A DNA stretch of 64,000 nucleotides from contig NC_083386.1 in the NCBI RefSeq assembly GCF_031755915.1, positions 3,751,001 to 3,815,000 of the forward strand. Reading direction: 5' to 3'. Positions 11,384 through 24,659 of the stretch are shown piece after piece; position 1 is the first letter of the stretch, and each line of letters begins with the position of its first letter. A model generated the notes under the pieces. It searched no databases. It was not told the DNA's origin and worked only from the letters and a program-made list of their open reading frames with translations. This DNA comes from Ziziphus jujuba (taxonomy: Eukaryota; Streptophyta; Magnoliopsida; Rosales; Rhamnaceae). The position numbers and the translations under genes are program-made.

Positions 11384-14300
11384 TGTCAGGACCCGTCCAA
11401 AACTCTTCACCGGAACCCTAGACAAGCATGATCCCAGGGCAACCCTACCGGACCCTCCAATGAAAAATCCGACAGAACCTCCCCTAAGGGTTGGACTTAC
11501 CACAAATTTCTTGCACTGAAAACGCACTTCTATATACATCCCCTTATTCCTCCCACATTAATACAATATAATTCACAAATTTGCAGCACTCTAAATGAAT
11601 AACAATAAATCAGTGCATAATTAATAACTAAATGTCCAATACAGTATACAAAGCATTATATAAATAAATGTGGAAATAATACAATGTCAGATAAAGAAGC
11701 AATACAAGATGAAGAGGAAAAAGGGAGGAAATGCTTCTTGGACTTTCGGCAATGAACTGAGACGTCGGGTTCGTCCCGGACGATCAACGTCTCCCAACCT
11801 GGACCTAGGGGAACGGAATTTAAAAATATGAGATGCTAATCATCTCAGTGAGTGACCCTATCTACTGTACAATTATAAAGCAACAATAATTATGGCACAA
11901 TTGATTAATTAGGAATAAATAAGTAATTAAATAATAATTAATTGAAAATAATATTTCTCTCAAAACCCTCACTATTCACTCAATTGGAAAGGTTCTCCTT
12001 TTAAAATATTTTCGCAAAACTCGTTATTTGTATGCCCCAAAAATCAATGAATCATTACTTTAATAAATAATTAAATAGTCCAAATATGAATAAAATGTAA
12101 TGAAATATAATATAATAAATTTAGGATACTTGCATGAAGGAAATATAACATAAAAGAAGAATTCAATATATAAATCATATAATTTGAATTAAATAAATTA
12201 AGATAAACAGCATCAAAAATATATAATCTAAATAATTATAAATAGATAATAAAACAATTTAAATGCATTTAATTTAAATACGATTTTAAAACCTTTAGGG
12301 TTTGAAATTTATATCTGAAAATTTATACTTGCCGTACCACACCATATACCAGTGATGCCCTCCGATACCCAACATCCCGAGCTGTAATAGCCCAGTACCA
12401 CCCGCATCAAGATATTGTCCTCTTTGGCCCAGGGTTCACTCCCTCTTTCCCCCCTGGCCTCAAGGTTTTGTCAAAACGCGTCTTGAAGGGAGAGGTATCC
12501 ACAGCCTTATAAAGACTGCTTCGTGCCCCTCTCCAACCGATGTGGGATGTTACAATCCTCCCCCCTTGGGGCCCAGCGTCCTCGCTGGCACACCGATCCG
12601 GGTCTGGCTCTGATACCACTGTAACAGCCCAGTATCACCCCCATCAAGATATTGTCCTCTTTGGCCCAAGGTTCACTCCCTCTTCCCCCCTGGCCTCAAG
12701 GTCTTGTCAAAACGCGTCTTGAATGGAGAGGTATCCATAGCCTTATAAAGACTGCTTCGTGCCCCTCTCCAACTGATGTGGGATGTTACACGAGCACCGA
12801 CCGGCGGGAGGTTAAAGAGAGACACTTGCATACGGTCGCTTCGGCGTTCCGACAGCACCACTGCTTAAACCGTCATCCCAGCCATGGAGGGGAGCGGCTT
12901 ATGTGCACTATATAAAACTTGTCTACCCTCGGTCCAGTGGCAACTCACGGGAGACAATATAACTTGCGCGCTCATCCACATATACATTACAGAACACCAA
13001 TACTGTATGAGTGCGTCTAAAATAAATAACTAAATTTTATTATAAAAAGGTACGTAATTTTTCTAAAATTTACCGTGGGAATTATACCATTTTTCAAACT
13101 CAACCACCCACATTTTTCCTTAATATTTCCAGCATAAATCCACCGATAATAATATACAAATAAATTTGTTCCAAATCATAAAATCAATTAAATAATATTC
13201 CAAAGGCATAATTATATGATTTGAAACCACCAAACTTAAACCAATATTTCCTTGAAATATTTAAAATCAAATCATACCAAGAACAATATTAAAACCACAT
13301 GAATTTCATATATAATTAATTCCACAAATCCTCAATACCACAAAATAATTTCCACAATGCATAAATTTATATAAATGCATTTTTTATTTATCAAAATAAA
13401 TTCACAAATAAATTCCGTAATAAATCAAATAATATTACCTTTACAATTCCTGTAAATATCAAATTGTCATGAAATCTAGATTTCCATAACTTATCAAAAA
13501 TCATATATTTCAATTTATTCAGATACGGGTATCAAAATTTCCACATATAAATCCACTAAATATTTGACACATAAAATATAAATTTCAAATATTCAATTCA
13601 CACAAAATATTCATAAATTTAATTCCCGAAATTAATTTGAAGGTGGGTCACTCACCTAGACCACGCAATTAACCCAAGATCCTCCATGGGATCAATTCCA
13701 TGACGCACACGTGCTGCTAGAGTAACAACATTACACTTCTCAAATAAATTAATATTTTATTCGGGTAAATAATACCCAGTACCTGGAGGTTTTAACACAA
13801 ACGTTAACCCAAATTGACGACTAATATACTGAAATGAAGCTTATGGAACGAGGATCGCGTTACCGGCCTCCATTGACTCCAATTCCGCCGGTGGTGGCCA
13901 GAATTTGCCCGGGAAGTACAGGTCAAATTTCACCTCCTCATAACTCGTGAACCACTTCGAATTTAAACAAATGGAGACCATATTTGAATTCAGAGGACCC
14001 AAAATAGGAGGGAAAGGGTGACAATTCGGACTGGGCTGGCCGGGAACGGCGAGATTAGCCGGAAAAACTCAACCCGCCGCTGCCAATTTCACCGACCCGA
14101 TCTGGGTGCGTCCGGCGGCATCTGGCCGGGAAATTTGGAGGGTGGTGTCACTGAGGACTGGGCTCCCTCCCTGACCGGTGCGTGTGGCCATCCGGTGGCC
14201 GGAATTTAAGAAACGGCAAGGACCTGAGAGGAAGAAAAGGAAAGGAAAGGAAGAAGGAGGAAGAAAAAGAAGAAGAAGGAATTCGGGGGGGGGGGGGGGG

Positions 14301-14945
14301 TGGGGTGTTTTACCACGTGGGGGAAAGGGAAAAAAAAGAAAAAAAGAAAAGAAAAAGAAAGAAAAAGAAAATAAAACGAAAATAAAAGAAATAATCAAAT
14401 AATAATAAAATAATATTATTGTATAAAATAATATGGTATTTAACCATAGTTGACATGTGGCATCTCACCGTTGTGACACATAGCACCTTTTATTAAGTCA
14501 CACGTGGCACACTGTTCACATATTTAAAAATAATATTAAAATAATACTATATTTGAAAAACTCTACAGGTCCATAATTTTCAAACCACATGTCTAAATCG
14601 AATGTGCCGCTAGTCTACGGACTCGTATCGACAAGTACTTCACACAACCATGCATGAGTCAAACCTCAACTTTGCATGAATAAAAAGTTAACTCCGGCAC
14701 CCCTTGGACAGTTTGGACCTCAGCTTGTTTTGCTCATAACTTTCAAACCGTAGCTCCGTTTTTGACGTGCTACTAGTCTATGAACCCGTGACAACGTGTA
14801 CTTTTTAAGGTACCTCGGTCAATGTGAAATTTCAATAGGAACAAAAAGTCAACATTTGACCCCTTCTTGGTCAACGAAGGTCAAATTTGGTCAACCTTGG
14901 TCAAATTTGAGAAATTTCCGGTGTACTTCGGGACTGGGTGTTACA
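11384..14945 (-). repeat. 3' LTR of the minus-strand Gypsy element
   Basis: It ends TGTTACA on the plus strand at 14945 and starts TGTCAGGACCCGTCC at 11384. Without the TRIM-like insertion it is about 3.15 kb. A purine-rich tract (GTAAGGGGGAAGAT in minus sense) directly abuts it at 14946-14960, as expected of a polypurine primer next to a 3' LTR. A poly-G run lies at 14285-14300. Confidence 0.85.
12383..12790 (-). mobile_element. TRIM-like miniature LTR retrotransposon
   Basis: Two direct LTRs of 172 and 171 bp (12383-12554, 12620-12790) flank an internal region of only 65 bp. CGAGC occurs on both sides (12378-12382, 12791-12795), so it is a clean insertion. In minus sense the internal region begins GTGGTATCAGAGCC, a standard initiator-methionine-tRNA primer-binding site, and ends with the purine tract CCAAGGGGGGAGGAT. 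There is no coding capacity; it needs proteins from another element. This LTR type is very common in plant genomes. Confidence 0.9.
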
Positions 14946-15917
14946 ATCTTCCCCCTTACAAAAATTTCATCCTCGAAATTTTATACGTCACAGAAACGCA
15001 TAAGAATATTGGTTGCGGATTTGTGCCTCGAGCTTCCACGTCGCTTTCTCGACTAGATTAATTCACCATGAGACTTTTGACTTGAGAAAATACTTTTATT
15101 GACCCATACACATTCTTCATGATTTAAAAATATGCACTGGTTGCTCCTTACATGATAGGTCTTTGATGTCTTTTCGTAGCGCCGATGCGTGAACTACGTT
15201 ACATACCTGTGTTAACTCTTCCAAAAATGCTAACTCGTACTCTACAAAATCAATTCTTTCGCTAACCTCATAGAAACCAAGATAATGAGAACTTAGGTCT
15301 ATCTGTCAACCAAAGCGTACGACTCTCTCCTATGGAGATAATTTCAAAAATTCAATCTTGGACTTTGAATTCAAGATCTTTTCGATGCATGCCGGCTTAA
15401 CTAATTGGTCGATCTTGAGCAGCTTTCAAACTCTTTTGGATGGCTTTCACCTTATTCGTAGCCATCCGTAGGTGTTTGCAACCAATTCAGGTTGGTTGTT
15501 GTATGGTGCTTCTCCTCACCTACTTCACTCCAAGTGTATCTGTTAACCTTCATCATAGTCTTGAAGTAAAGCTCTAATCTCAATTAGACGTAATGGCGAT
15601 TGATGCTCTGTGCAGACTCATAATATGCTTTTATGAACAGCTTGGCCGACTTGTCTCAATGAGAACCACTCTCGTACCAGTGAAAAGTGCGCTAACATTT
15701 CTACTTCCCGCTTCCACTTGTCGGCAACTTACGTACCTTGATTCCAATTCGGCAATTTCCCTTATCGTGCCAATCCCCTAATAATACTTAGTGAATGTTC
15801 GATATATCTTTATACCTTTGGGGTGTATCACATACATCGAATCATGTGCTTCTTTTAGGATCTCTTTTTTGAACTCAACGATATCCTACTCTTGGATTCT
15901 CAATTAACGATACTTAA
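14946..15917 (-). pseudogene. Gypsy pol 3' end (integrase tail and chromodomain-like end)
   Basis: On the minus strand the segment at 15005-15053 reads VEKATWKLEAQIRNQY, close to the terminal chromodomain motif of chromovirus-type Gypsy integrases (usually EATWE). Further inside the frame is broken repeatedly. The region at 15120-15600 gives only scattered pol-like words. It is separated from the rest of pol by the solo LTR at 15918-18914. Confidence 0.7.
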
Positions 15918-18914
15918 TGTCAGGACCCGTCCAGAATTCCTTCCCCGGAACCCTAGACAGCCCTGATCCCAGGGAAACCCTACCGAACCCTCCAACGGAA
16001 AATCCGACAGAGCCTCCCCTAAGGGATTTACTTACCACAATTTACCTGCACTGAAAACACACTTCTAAAAACATCCCCTTATTCTTCCCACATTACTACA
16101 GATTGATTCCACAAAATACAGCACTCCAAAATAAATACAGTAATCCAGTGCATAATAAATACAACAAGAGTGAAAGAAATATTACAACTGCAATAAAAGA
16201 ATAAACGGGTACTGCCGAACTAAAACAGCGAGGAAGATCAAGTCCGCTCCGAATGAACACCGACAACCTGGTACCTAGAGGAACGGAATTTAAGAGTGTG
16301 AGATGCTAATCATCTCAGTGAGCGACCCTACTACTATACCATATAATATCACAGTAATAAGTATAAATAATAATTATTTGGAAATAATATTTTCTCTCAA
16401 AACCCTTACAATTCTCTCAGTTGGAAAGGTTCCCCTTTTAAAACAATTTCACAAAACCCTTTATCCATATTCCCCGAAAACCAAGACATCAATTAAATAC
16501 CAGAAGCGGTAACAATTATATTTTTAATTCCAATTCAGTTTCCAAACATTTTATTTTTAAAACACAGTTCTGAAAATCATTTGATGCACCCACTATATAC
16601 CAGTGGCGCCAGAGTACCCAGCGTCCCGAGGTACTGCCAGACAGGAGGTTATAGAGAGAAACCGGCATACGGTCGCGTGGCGTCCCACAGCGCCGCTGCT
16701 AACCTGGTGTCCCGGCCAAAGGGGGGTGGCCGCCCTCTCCGATGGCATCCACAGGACACCCTCATAATATCAACCGCGCGCTACTCACACCCACCTGCGC
16801 GCTAATCACATCACCTGCGCGCTAATCACACCCACATGCGCGCTAATCACAACCGTGTGCACACTAACCATATCACATATACCATATCACATAATCAGAA
16901 CACCAGTACGTGCACGGTGCATCTAAAAATTATAAAATCCATAAATTTAAATCATAAAACAAATTTCACATTTTTCATAAGCATAGTGGGCATAATCCAT
17001 CCGCTTGAACCGGGAAATTTTCCACAATTTCCTTATAATCCATACCATAAATTCCATGATTTTCAAATCCACCAACTCCCAAATCCATCAATTCAAATAT
17101 CCACATTTTTTCCAAGCATAAATAATTTCTCGAAATATCATAATCAAATCCCATAATATTTTATGGGCATATTTCATAAAAATTGAAATCACCAACATAA
17201 CCAAATATTTTCCTTGAAATATTTGAAAATCAAATCGTGCCCAATTTACCATTAAAACCACACCAATTTCAAAATCCTCAAAACCATAAAATAATTCCAC
17301 ACGGCATAAATTTGTAGAATTCGCATTTTCTTAAATCCAATAAATTCATAAATAATTCTACAATAAATCCAATAAATATTTGGCACATAGAAATTAAATT
17401 CCAAATATTTAATTCACACATAATATATTCATCAATTAAATTCCCCAAAATTAATTTGAAGGTGGGTCACTCACCTGGAGCACGCAATTAACCCATGATC
17501 CACTACGGGATCAATTCTACGACTCACCGGTGCTCCTAGAACAAAATTCACAGACAGTCAAATAAATTAATATTTTATTCGGGTAAATAATACCCGGTAC
17601 CCGGGGGGTCAAAACACAAACGATAACTAAAATTTACGAATTATATACCGAATCGAAGCTCGAGTGATGCTAATCACAGATCCGGTCTTAATTTCCGATG
17701 ATCGTACCCGACGGGGTCGGAATTTTATCGGGAAGCTTTTCGGGTTTCGGCTCTGCAATTCTCCCAAACCGTCGCGAATTGGTGGAAACGGAAGTCGGAT
17801 TTGGGTTCAGGAGGTCGAACACTGCGGACTGGAGCTGGCCGGAATTTTCGGGGTACTCGCCGGAACAGTAATTTCCGGCGGGCCGCCACGTCACCGGCAA
17901 CCGTCGCCGGAACAGTAATTTCCGACGGTGGCCGTTTGCTGTGAAATTTTGCAGATTTGTAGATCGTGAGGAGAGAAATCCAACGGGATCGACGGTGAGC
18001 AAAACGGAGGTCGGACGGCGGAGAAATCACCGTTTGAAGATTTTCGACCCCTCGCCGGAAAACGCTCCGATCCCGGCGCGTCGGTGGTCCGATGGCCGTG
18101 ATTTTTGGTGGGTAGGCCGGACTTGAGGAGAGGATGCTGGGTGTATGGCGCGTGTACTGTTTATCGGCCGGAATAGTGCCGATTCGCGGTGGCCGGCGGT
18201 GGAGGGGGAAAAATCGCCGCCAAACTTCGGACGTCCGATCCGGGCGCGTCCGGCGGCCGTTGGCCGTGAAATTTGGAGGTTTTGCCGGAAATGAGGTGGG
18301 CAAGCTTTCTGTCCGGCGCGTGTACAGTAACTCGGCCGGAACAGTGGCAAAATCCGGTGGCCGGCGGTGGCTCTCTCTCTCTCTCTTCTCTCTCTTTCTC
18401 TCTCTTCCCCGAGAGTTTTTCAAAATTAAAACCCTGCGTGACACTGTTCATGCCACGTGGACCAATCAGAAACTGACACGTGGCGTTTCACTGTTCACCG
18501 ACCCAAAAAAAATATTAAAATAATACGGTATCCGGTAAACTTCAAACGTCCATAACTTTTTAACCGGATGTCCGTTTTGAGCGTGCCGCTAGTCTGTGAA
18601 CTCGTATCGACGAGCACTTCACAACTATGCATGAGTCAAAGCTCAATTCCCCATAAACAAAAAGTCAACTCCGGCATCCCTTGGACAGTTTGGACCGCAA
18701 CTTGTTTCGTCCATAACTTTCAAACTGTAGCTCCGTTTTCGACGTGCTACCAGTCTACGAACTCGTGGCATCGTGCACTTCGCCACGGTGCCCTAGTCAT
18801 CTCGAAATTCCCACCGAGTCTAAAAGTCAACTTTTGACCCCTTCGGTCAACGGTCAACGGTCAACCTCGGTCAACGTGCACGGATTCCGGTGCGATTTGG
18901 GACGGGGTGTTACA
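15918..18914 (-). mobile_element. Solo LTR nested in the Gypsy internal region
   Basis: It is 2997 bp, running TGTCAGGACCCG...GGGTGTTACA, with a perfect CTTAA duplication at 15913-15917 and 18915-18919. It belongs to the same long-LTR family as its host but is a more GC-rich subtype. The GC-rich part at 17650-18420 produces long open frames, the longest 239 codons on the minus strand. These come from low-stop GC-rich DNA with internal repetition and a (CT)n tract at 18372-18405, not from a recognised gene. Confidence 0.92.
18069..18376. repeat. Two tandem modules in the GC-rich part of the LTR
   Basis: A unit at about 18069-18236 and another at about 18237-18376 share the same order of words: GATCC(C/G)GGCGCGTC, then GGCCGTGA, a GGCGCGTGTAC(T/A)GT segment, CGGCCGGAA(T/C)AGTG and GGTGGCCGGCGGTGG. 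A more degenerate third copy may precede them. Confidence 0.6.
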
Positions 18915-18919
18915 CTTAA

Positions 18920-20467
18920 ACCATAAGTCGCTCTTGGAAAAACCATAACATAAAACTAATAATAAAATATATTTTTCAAATATACGACCAACATAAAATA
19001 TATACAATTCATCAACCCAAATTAAATTTTCAAATTTCCTCAAAAATCAAAATATAGTTTATGAAATTTAGCAATTAAATCAATGAAATAATAAATAATA
19101 AGAAAATTATTTTAATTAGTTTAAAATACCTTAACTTGCATAGGCAATTGTTAAAATTCCACATTGGAACAATGATAAAAACATGAATAAATGCATTTTA
19201 ATAATCATTTTAAAATAACTAAAATGAATAGATTAAATAATAAAAGAAATATTTAAAACATGCATTTAAAATAAGAGTAACACTATAATAAAATTCATTT
19301 TAAGTCATCCAATCAATTTAAATAATAAGATTGTAGTAAAATGCACTTTAAAACATTAATTGAATAAATGATGAAAACACATTTTATATAACGTCTCATA
19401 ATCAAGGTAAATTATAAAAACATGTCAACATACATTTTAAATCACAATTTTTAATAAAATCAATGTAAATGAAATTCATACTAAAACATCGATTTAAATA
19501 AATAATAAAAACATAAATAAAATACCTTTAATTTCGAATATCACTTGTAAAAGCATTTAATTTTTTTGATAATTGATCGGAAAAATATCTTGACACCTTG
19601 AGGTTGATCGACACACATTCATACTCGGCAACGGGTATCGATTATGGATGGTGACCTTGTTAAGTCGTTGGTAGCCGATACACACCCTTAGGCAACCATC
19701 CTTCTTCTCCATGAACGAAACGGATGTCATTCACAATGATAAGCTTGATCCAGTGAAACCTTTATTCACCAAATCTTGCAGCTAAGCCTTTAAGCTCTTT
19801 TAACTTTTATGGAGTCGCACGGTATGGCGGTACTGAAATAGATCGATTTCCAAAGCCAATTTAATGGTGGTTCGATATCCTTTTACGGTCGTAATCCAGA
19901 TAACTTGTTGGGAAAACGTTTTCAAATTGCTTCCCACTATGAGCACTTCCAATGCTCACCATCTACTCGGGCATCAACCATAGGGGTCAAATACCCTTGA
20001 CAACTATTCTCCGATAGCTCCTTGGAGACGAGGATAGAAATTAACTACGGTAAAAGCCTCCTAACTCCTCCACGAAGCACCACTTCAGGTAAGCTGAATC
20101 ACTTTCACTTTACTCCTTTATGCTAGTGGTCCATAAACATAAGATTCATAACTACTCAATCCATATCTAGGACCACTTCGAATCCCAAAAGATTCACAGA
20201 ATTGGATCTCCCCCCATTACTTGACCATCGATAAAGAAAAGGCAAGCCTCAACCATTGACTAGGCCATAGGAATTCCCCGTTAGGATAGGTGATTCTAAT
20301 TGACACCCTCGAAGATTAGAGTTATTTAAACTCAGGCAACGAATTTACTTCGAGACAAAGGGAAAGAACACTTTAAGACGGGTAAAACGAGAGATTAGAC
20401 GCAGATGGGACGCATAACAATGCACAGTCCCATAGGAATACTAGAACCTAGAGCTCTCATATTTTGA
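18920..20467 (-). pseudogene. Gypsy pol remnant with reverse transcriptase motif
   Basis: On the minus strand, about 19625-19710 reads [14 protein letters not shown] preceded by EKKDG-like residues, the classical start of the Ty3/Gypsy reverse transcriptase domain. Many frameshifts and stops follow. The part at 18939-19560 is AT-rich and looks like LTR-derived debris instead of pol. Next to the 5' LTR (20440-20466) the minus strand reads ATGAGAGCTCTAGG, a decayed version of a methionine-tRNA primer-binding site. Confidence 0.7.
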
Positions 20468-23400
20468 TGTCAGGACTCATCCAAAATTCCTCACCGGAAC
20501 CCTAGACAAGCCTTCATCCCAGGGAAACCCTACCAAACCCTCCAATGGAAAATCCAGCATGATACGAACCTAGGACGACCTGCTCCTAAACCCGTATTAT
20601 ATTAGCCCGGATCTTTAATTAAGTTCAAGTTCTAATGGAATGGACCTCAACCCCTAACCAACCTGTGGTTAGAAACCTTGGTATAATGTAGACGCCACAA
20701 TAGGGGATGGAAAACCTATTGATAAGTCAAGCTAAAACAACCAATTCTCTAATGGTGTTTTAGGTGTTCTCAAAGAACAAAGAGATAATTAATCTCACAA
20801 GTATTTTCTCAATCAAATCAAAGTTTAAAGTTCTCTTATTAATGAAAAATAAGCCTTTTAAATAGGCTTTGAAAGAAACAACATAAACCCTAAAAACCCT
20901 AGGAAAAACCGGCCACACAATGGAGAATCCTACCTTGGCCGAAACTTTCCTAATCCTAAACTAATTTGGATTAATTAATTCCTTTATTTTGAATTTAGGA
21001 ATTAATTAATTTACAATGAAAATAATAAAATAAAAACTTTCCTAAACTTATTTATCCAGAAAATAAATAAATAAAACTTAAAAAGTAAAGGTAGTTTCCT
21101 AAAACAAAAAGTAGAATAAAATTAGGAAACTATAATACTAGCTTTTTGACTAATTTGACTTTGACTATTTTTTGACCAAATTAATCTCCAAATCAGCTTC
21201 AATATGCTTTGTAGGATGCCAAATAAGCTTATTGTGAAGTTCCCCACGTTGCCCTTGCTTGAAAGTATGAAAAAAGGCCAATACAGTAAAATACAGTAAA
21301 ACCCGTGGAGAATACAGCAAATCCGGCCCTTTCCTTCTCCTTGTGCGCAAACCACCTTGTTGGTCGGCTTTGAAGCTGCTTTGGCTGGTTTCTATGACTC
21401 ATCCTCCATATGAATTGAACCCATAAAGATGGGGTTCCAATTCATACAACCCGGCCTCTTTATTGTTACCAAAAATGTCACCCGACCCCGTTTTGGCTTC
21501 TATTGCTTGTATGAGTAACACAGGCCTTTGTTCTTTAGATATGGCCAACCCCTCTTGGCTGTGACTTATTCCTTGTATGAAGACAGCAAGATTGTCCTTG
21601 AACCTCTTGGCTTGGGCCCTAGTGATCGGCCCCACCTTCATTTGTATTGGGTCAGCACCCTAGCGGGTTGTTGGTCGAGCAGTCTCGGGTGGATTCGCAT
21701 CACAGCAGAACCTCCACTAAGGGTTGGACTTACAACAAATTTCTTGCACTGAAAACACACTTCTATATACATCCCCTTATTCCTCCTACATTACTACAAT
21801 ATAATTCCACAAAATTTGTAGCACTCCAAATGAATAACAGTAAATCAGTGCATAATTAATAACTAAATGTCCAATACAGTATATAGAGCATTATATAAAT
21901 AAATATGGAATTAATACAATGTCAGCTAAAGAAGTAATACAAGATGAAGAGGAAAAAGGAAGGAAATACTCTTGGACTTTCGGCAATGAACTGAGACGTC
22001 GGGCTAGCCCCGGACGATCAACGTCTCTCAACCTGGACCTAGGGGAACGGAATTTAAAAATATGATGTGCTAATCATCTCAGTGAGTGACCCTATCTACT
22101 GTACAATTATAAAGCAACACTAATTATGGCACAATTGATTAATTAGGAATAAATAAGTAATTAAATAATAATTAATTGAAAATAATATTTCTCTCAAAAC
22201 CCTCACTATTCACTCCGTTGGAAAGGTTCCCCTTTTAAAACATTTTCGCAAAATCCGTTATTTGTATGCCCCAAAAATCAATGAATCATTACTTTAATAA
22301 ATAATTAAGTAGTCCAAATATGAATAATTGCATGAAGGAAATATAACAAAAAAGAAGAATTCAATATATAAATCATATAATTTGAATTAAATAAATTAAG
22401 ATAAACAGCATCAAAAATATATAATCTAAATAATTATAAATAGATAATAAAACAATTTAAATGCATTTAATTTAAATACGATTTTAAAACCTTTAGAGTT
22501 TGAAATTTCTATCTGAAAATTTATACTTGACGCACCACACCATATACCAGTGATGTCATCTGATACCCAGCGTCCCGAGCACCATCCGACGAGAGGTTAA
22601 AGAGAGAAACTTGCATACGGTCGCTTCAGCGTCCCGACAGCGCCGCTGCTTAAACCGTCATCCCGTCCATAGAGGGGGGCGGCTTATGTGCACTATATAA
22701 AACTTGCCTACCCTGGGTCTAGTGGCAACTCACGGGACACATTATAACTTGCACGCTCATCCACATATACAGTACAGAACACCAGTAATTTATGAGTGCG
22801 TCTAAAATAAATAACTAAATTTTATTATAAAAAGGTACGTAATTTTTCCAAAATTTACTGTGGGAATTATGCCATTTTTCAAACTCAACCTCCCACATTT
22901 TTCCTTAATATTTCCAGCATAAATCCACCGATAATAATATACAAATAAATTTTCTCCAAATCATAAAATCAATTAAATAATATTCCAAGGGCATAATTCC
23001 ACCAAACTTAAACCAATATTTCCTTGAAATATTTAAAATCAAATCGTACCAAGAACAATATTAATACCATATGAATTTCATATATAATTAATTCCACAAA
23101 TCCTCAATACCACAAAATAATTTCCACGATGCATAAATTTATATAAATGCATTTTTTATTTATCAAAATAAATTCACAAATAAATTCCGTAATAAATCAA
23201 ATAATATTACCTTTACAATTCCTTTAAATATCAAATTGTCATCAAATCTAGATTTGCATAACTTATCAAAAATCATATATTTCAATTTATTCAAATACGG
23301 GCATCAAAATTTTCACATATAAATCCACTAAATATTTGACACATAAAATATAAATTTCAAATATTCAATTCACACAAAATATTCACAAATTTAATTTCCG

Positions 23401-24659
23401 AAATTAATTTGAAGGTGGGTCACTTACCTGGAGCATGCAACTAACCCAAGATCCTCCATGGGATCAATTCCGTGACTCACAGGTGCTCCTAAAACAACAA
23501 CATTACACATCTCAAATAAATTAATATTTTATTCAGGTAAATAATATCCGGTACCCGGGGGATTTAACACAAACGTTAACCAAAATTGACGAATAATATA
23601 CTGAAACGAAGCTTATGGAACGAGGATCGCGTTACCGGCCTCCATTGATCCCAATTCCGCCGGTGGTGGCCGGAATTTGCCCGGGAAGTACTGGCCGAAT
23701 TTCACCTCTTCATAACTCGTGAACCACTTCGAATTGAAACAAATGGAGACCATATTTGAATTTAGAGGACCCAAAATAAGGGGAAAGGGGTGACAATTCA
23801 GACTGGGCTACCCAGAAACGGCAAGATTAGCCTAAAAAACTCAACCAGCCGCCGCCGACTTCACCGGCCCGATCTGGGCTCGTCCGGCGGCGTCTGGTCG
23901 GAAAATTTTGAGGGTGGCATCGCTGGGGACCGGGCTCCCTCTCTGGCTGGCGTGTGTAGCCGTCCGGTGGCCGGAATTTAAGAAACGGCAAGGACCCGAG
24001 AGGAAGAAAAGGAAAGGAAAGGAAGAAGAAGGAGGAAGAAGAAGAAGAAGGAATTCGTGGGGGGGGGGGGGGGGGAGGGGGGCTAAAAAGAAAATAAAAA
24101 GAAAATAAAAGAAATAATATTATTGTATAAAATAATAATAAAATAATATGGTATTTAACCATAGTTGACATGTGGTATCTTACCATTGTGAAACATGGCA
24201 CCTTTTATTAAGTCACACGTGGTATACTGTTCACATATTTAAAAATAATATTAAAATAATACTATATTTGAAAAACTCTACAGGTCCATAATTTTCAAAC
24301 CACATGTCCAAATCGGATGTACCGCTAGTCTACGGACTCATATTGATGAGTACTTCATAACCATCCATGAGTCAAAGCTCAACTTTGCATGAATAAAAAG
24401 TCAACTCCGGCACCCCTTGGACTGTTTGGACCTCAACTTGTTTTGCTCATAACTTTCAAACCGTAGCTTCGTTTTCGATGTGCTACTAGTCTATGAACTC
24501 GTGACAATGTGTACTTTTTAACGGTACCTCGGTCAATGTGAAATTCCAACAGGAACAAAAAGTCAACATTTGACTCCTTCTCGGTCAACAACGATCAAAC
24601 CTGGTCAACCTTGGTAAAATTTGAGAAATTTCAGGTGTACTTCGGGATGGAGTGTTACA
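20468..24659 (-). repeat. 5' LTR of the minus-strand Gypsy element
   Basis: It is the partner of the LTR at 11384-14945. It is about 3.04 kb after removal of the 1143-bp insert at 20560-21702. It ends GGATGGAGTGTTACA at 24659. It keeps the same landmarks (CATATACCAGTGATG, AAGGTGGGTCACTTACC, the poly-G run at 24058-24076). Confidence 0.85.
20560..21702 (-). mobile_element. 1143-bp LTR-like insert carrying a gag-like frame
   Basis: The ends are TGATACGAACC and GATTCGCATCA, and CAGCA is duplicated on both sides (20555-20559, 21703-21707). That makes it an independent insertion into the host LTR. On the minus strand at 21641-21399 an 80-codon frame contains VGPITRAQAKRFKDNLAVF, a sequence type seen in plant Gypsy polyproteins. 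No pair of direct terminal repeats is visible inside, so it is probably a solo LTR whose LTR includes coding sequence. A short non-autonomous element is the alternative. Confidence 0.75.

Larger units (their letters stand above)
11384..24659 (-). mobile_element. Complete but decayed long-LTR Ty3/Gypsy element
   Basis: In minus sense it has a 5' LTR (20468-24659), an internal region (20467-14946, itself interrupted) and a 3' LTR (11384-14945). Both LTRs run TGTAACAC...TGACA and share private details, including their GAAGATGAAGAGGAAAAAGG-like segment. TTGA lies on both outer sides (11380-11383 and 24660-24663), consistent with a short target-site duplication. After the nested pieces are removed, the internal region is only about 2.5 kb, short for an autonomous element, so much of gag-pol is lost. 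It sits inside the LTR that spans 9974-26183. Confidence 0.85.

Noticed and set aside
17725..18444. A 239-codon minus-strand open frame
   Set aside because: It lies wholly inside a solo LTR with a CTTAA duplication, is built from two diverged GC-rich modules and a CT tract, and shows no known motif.
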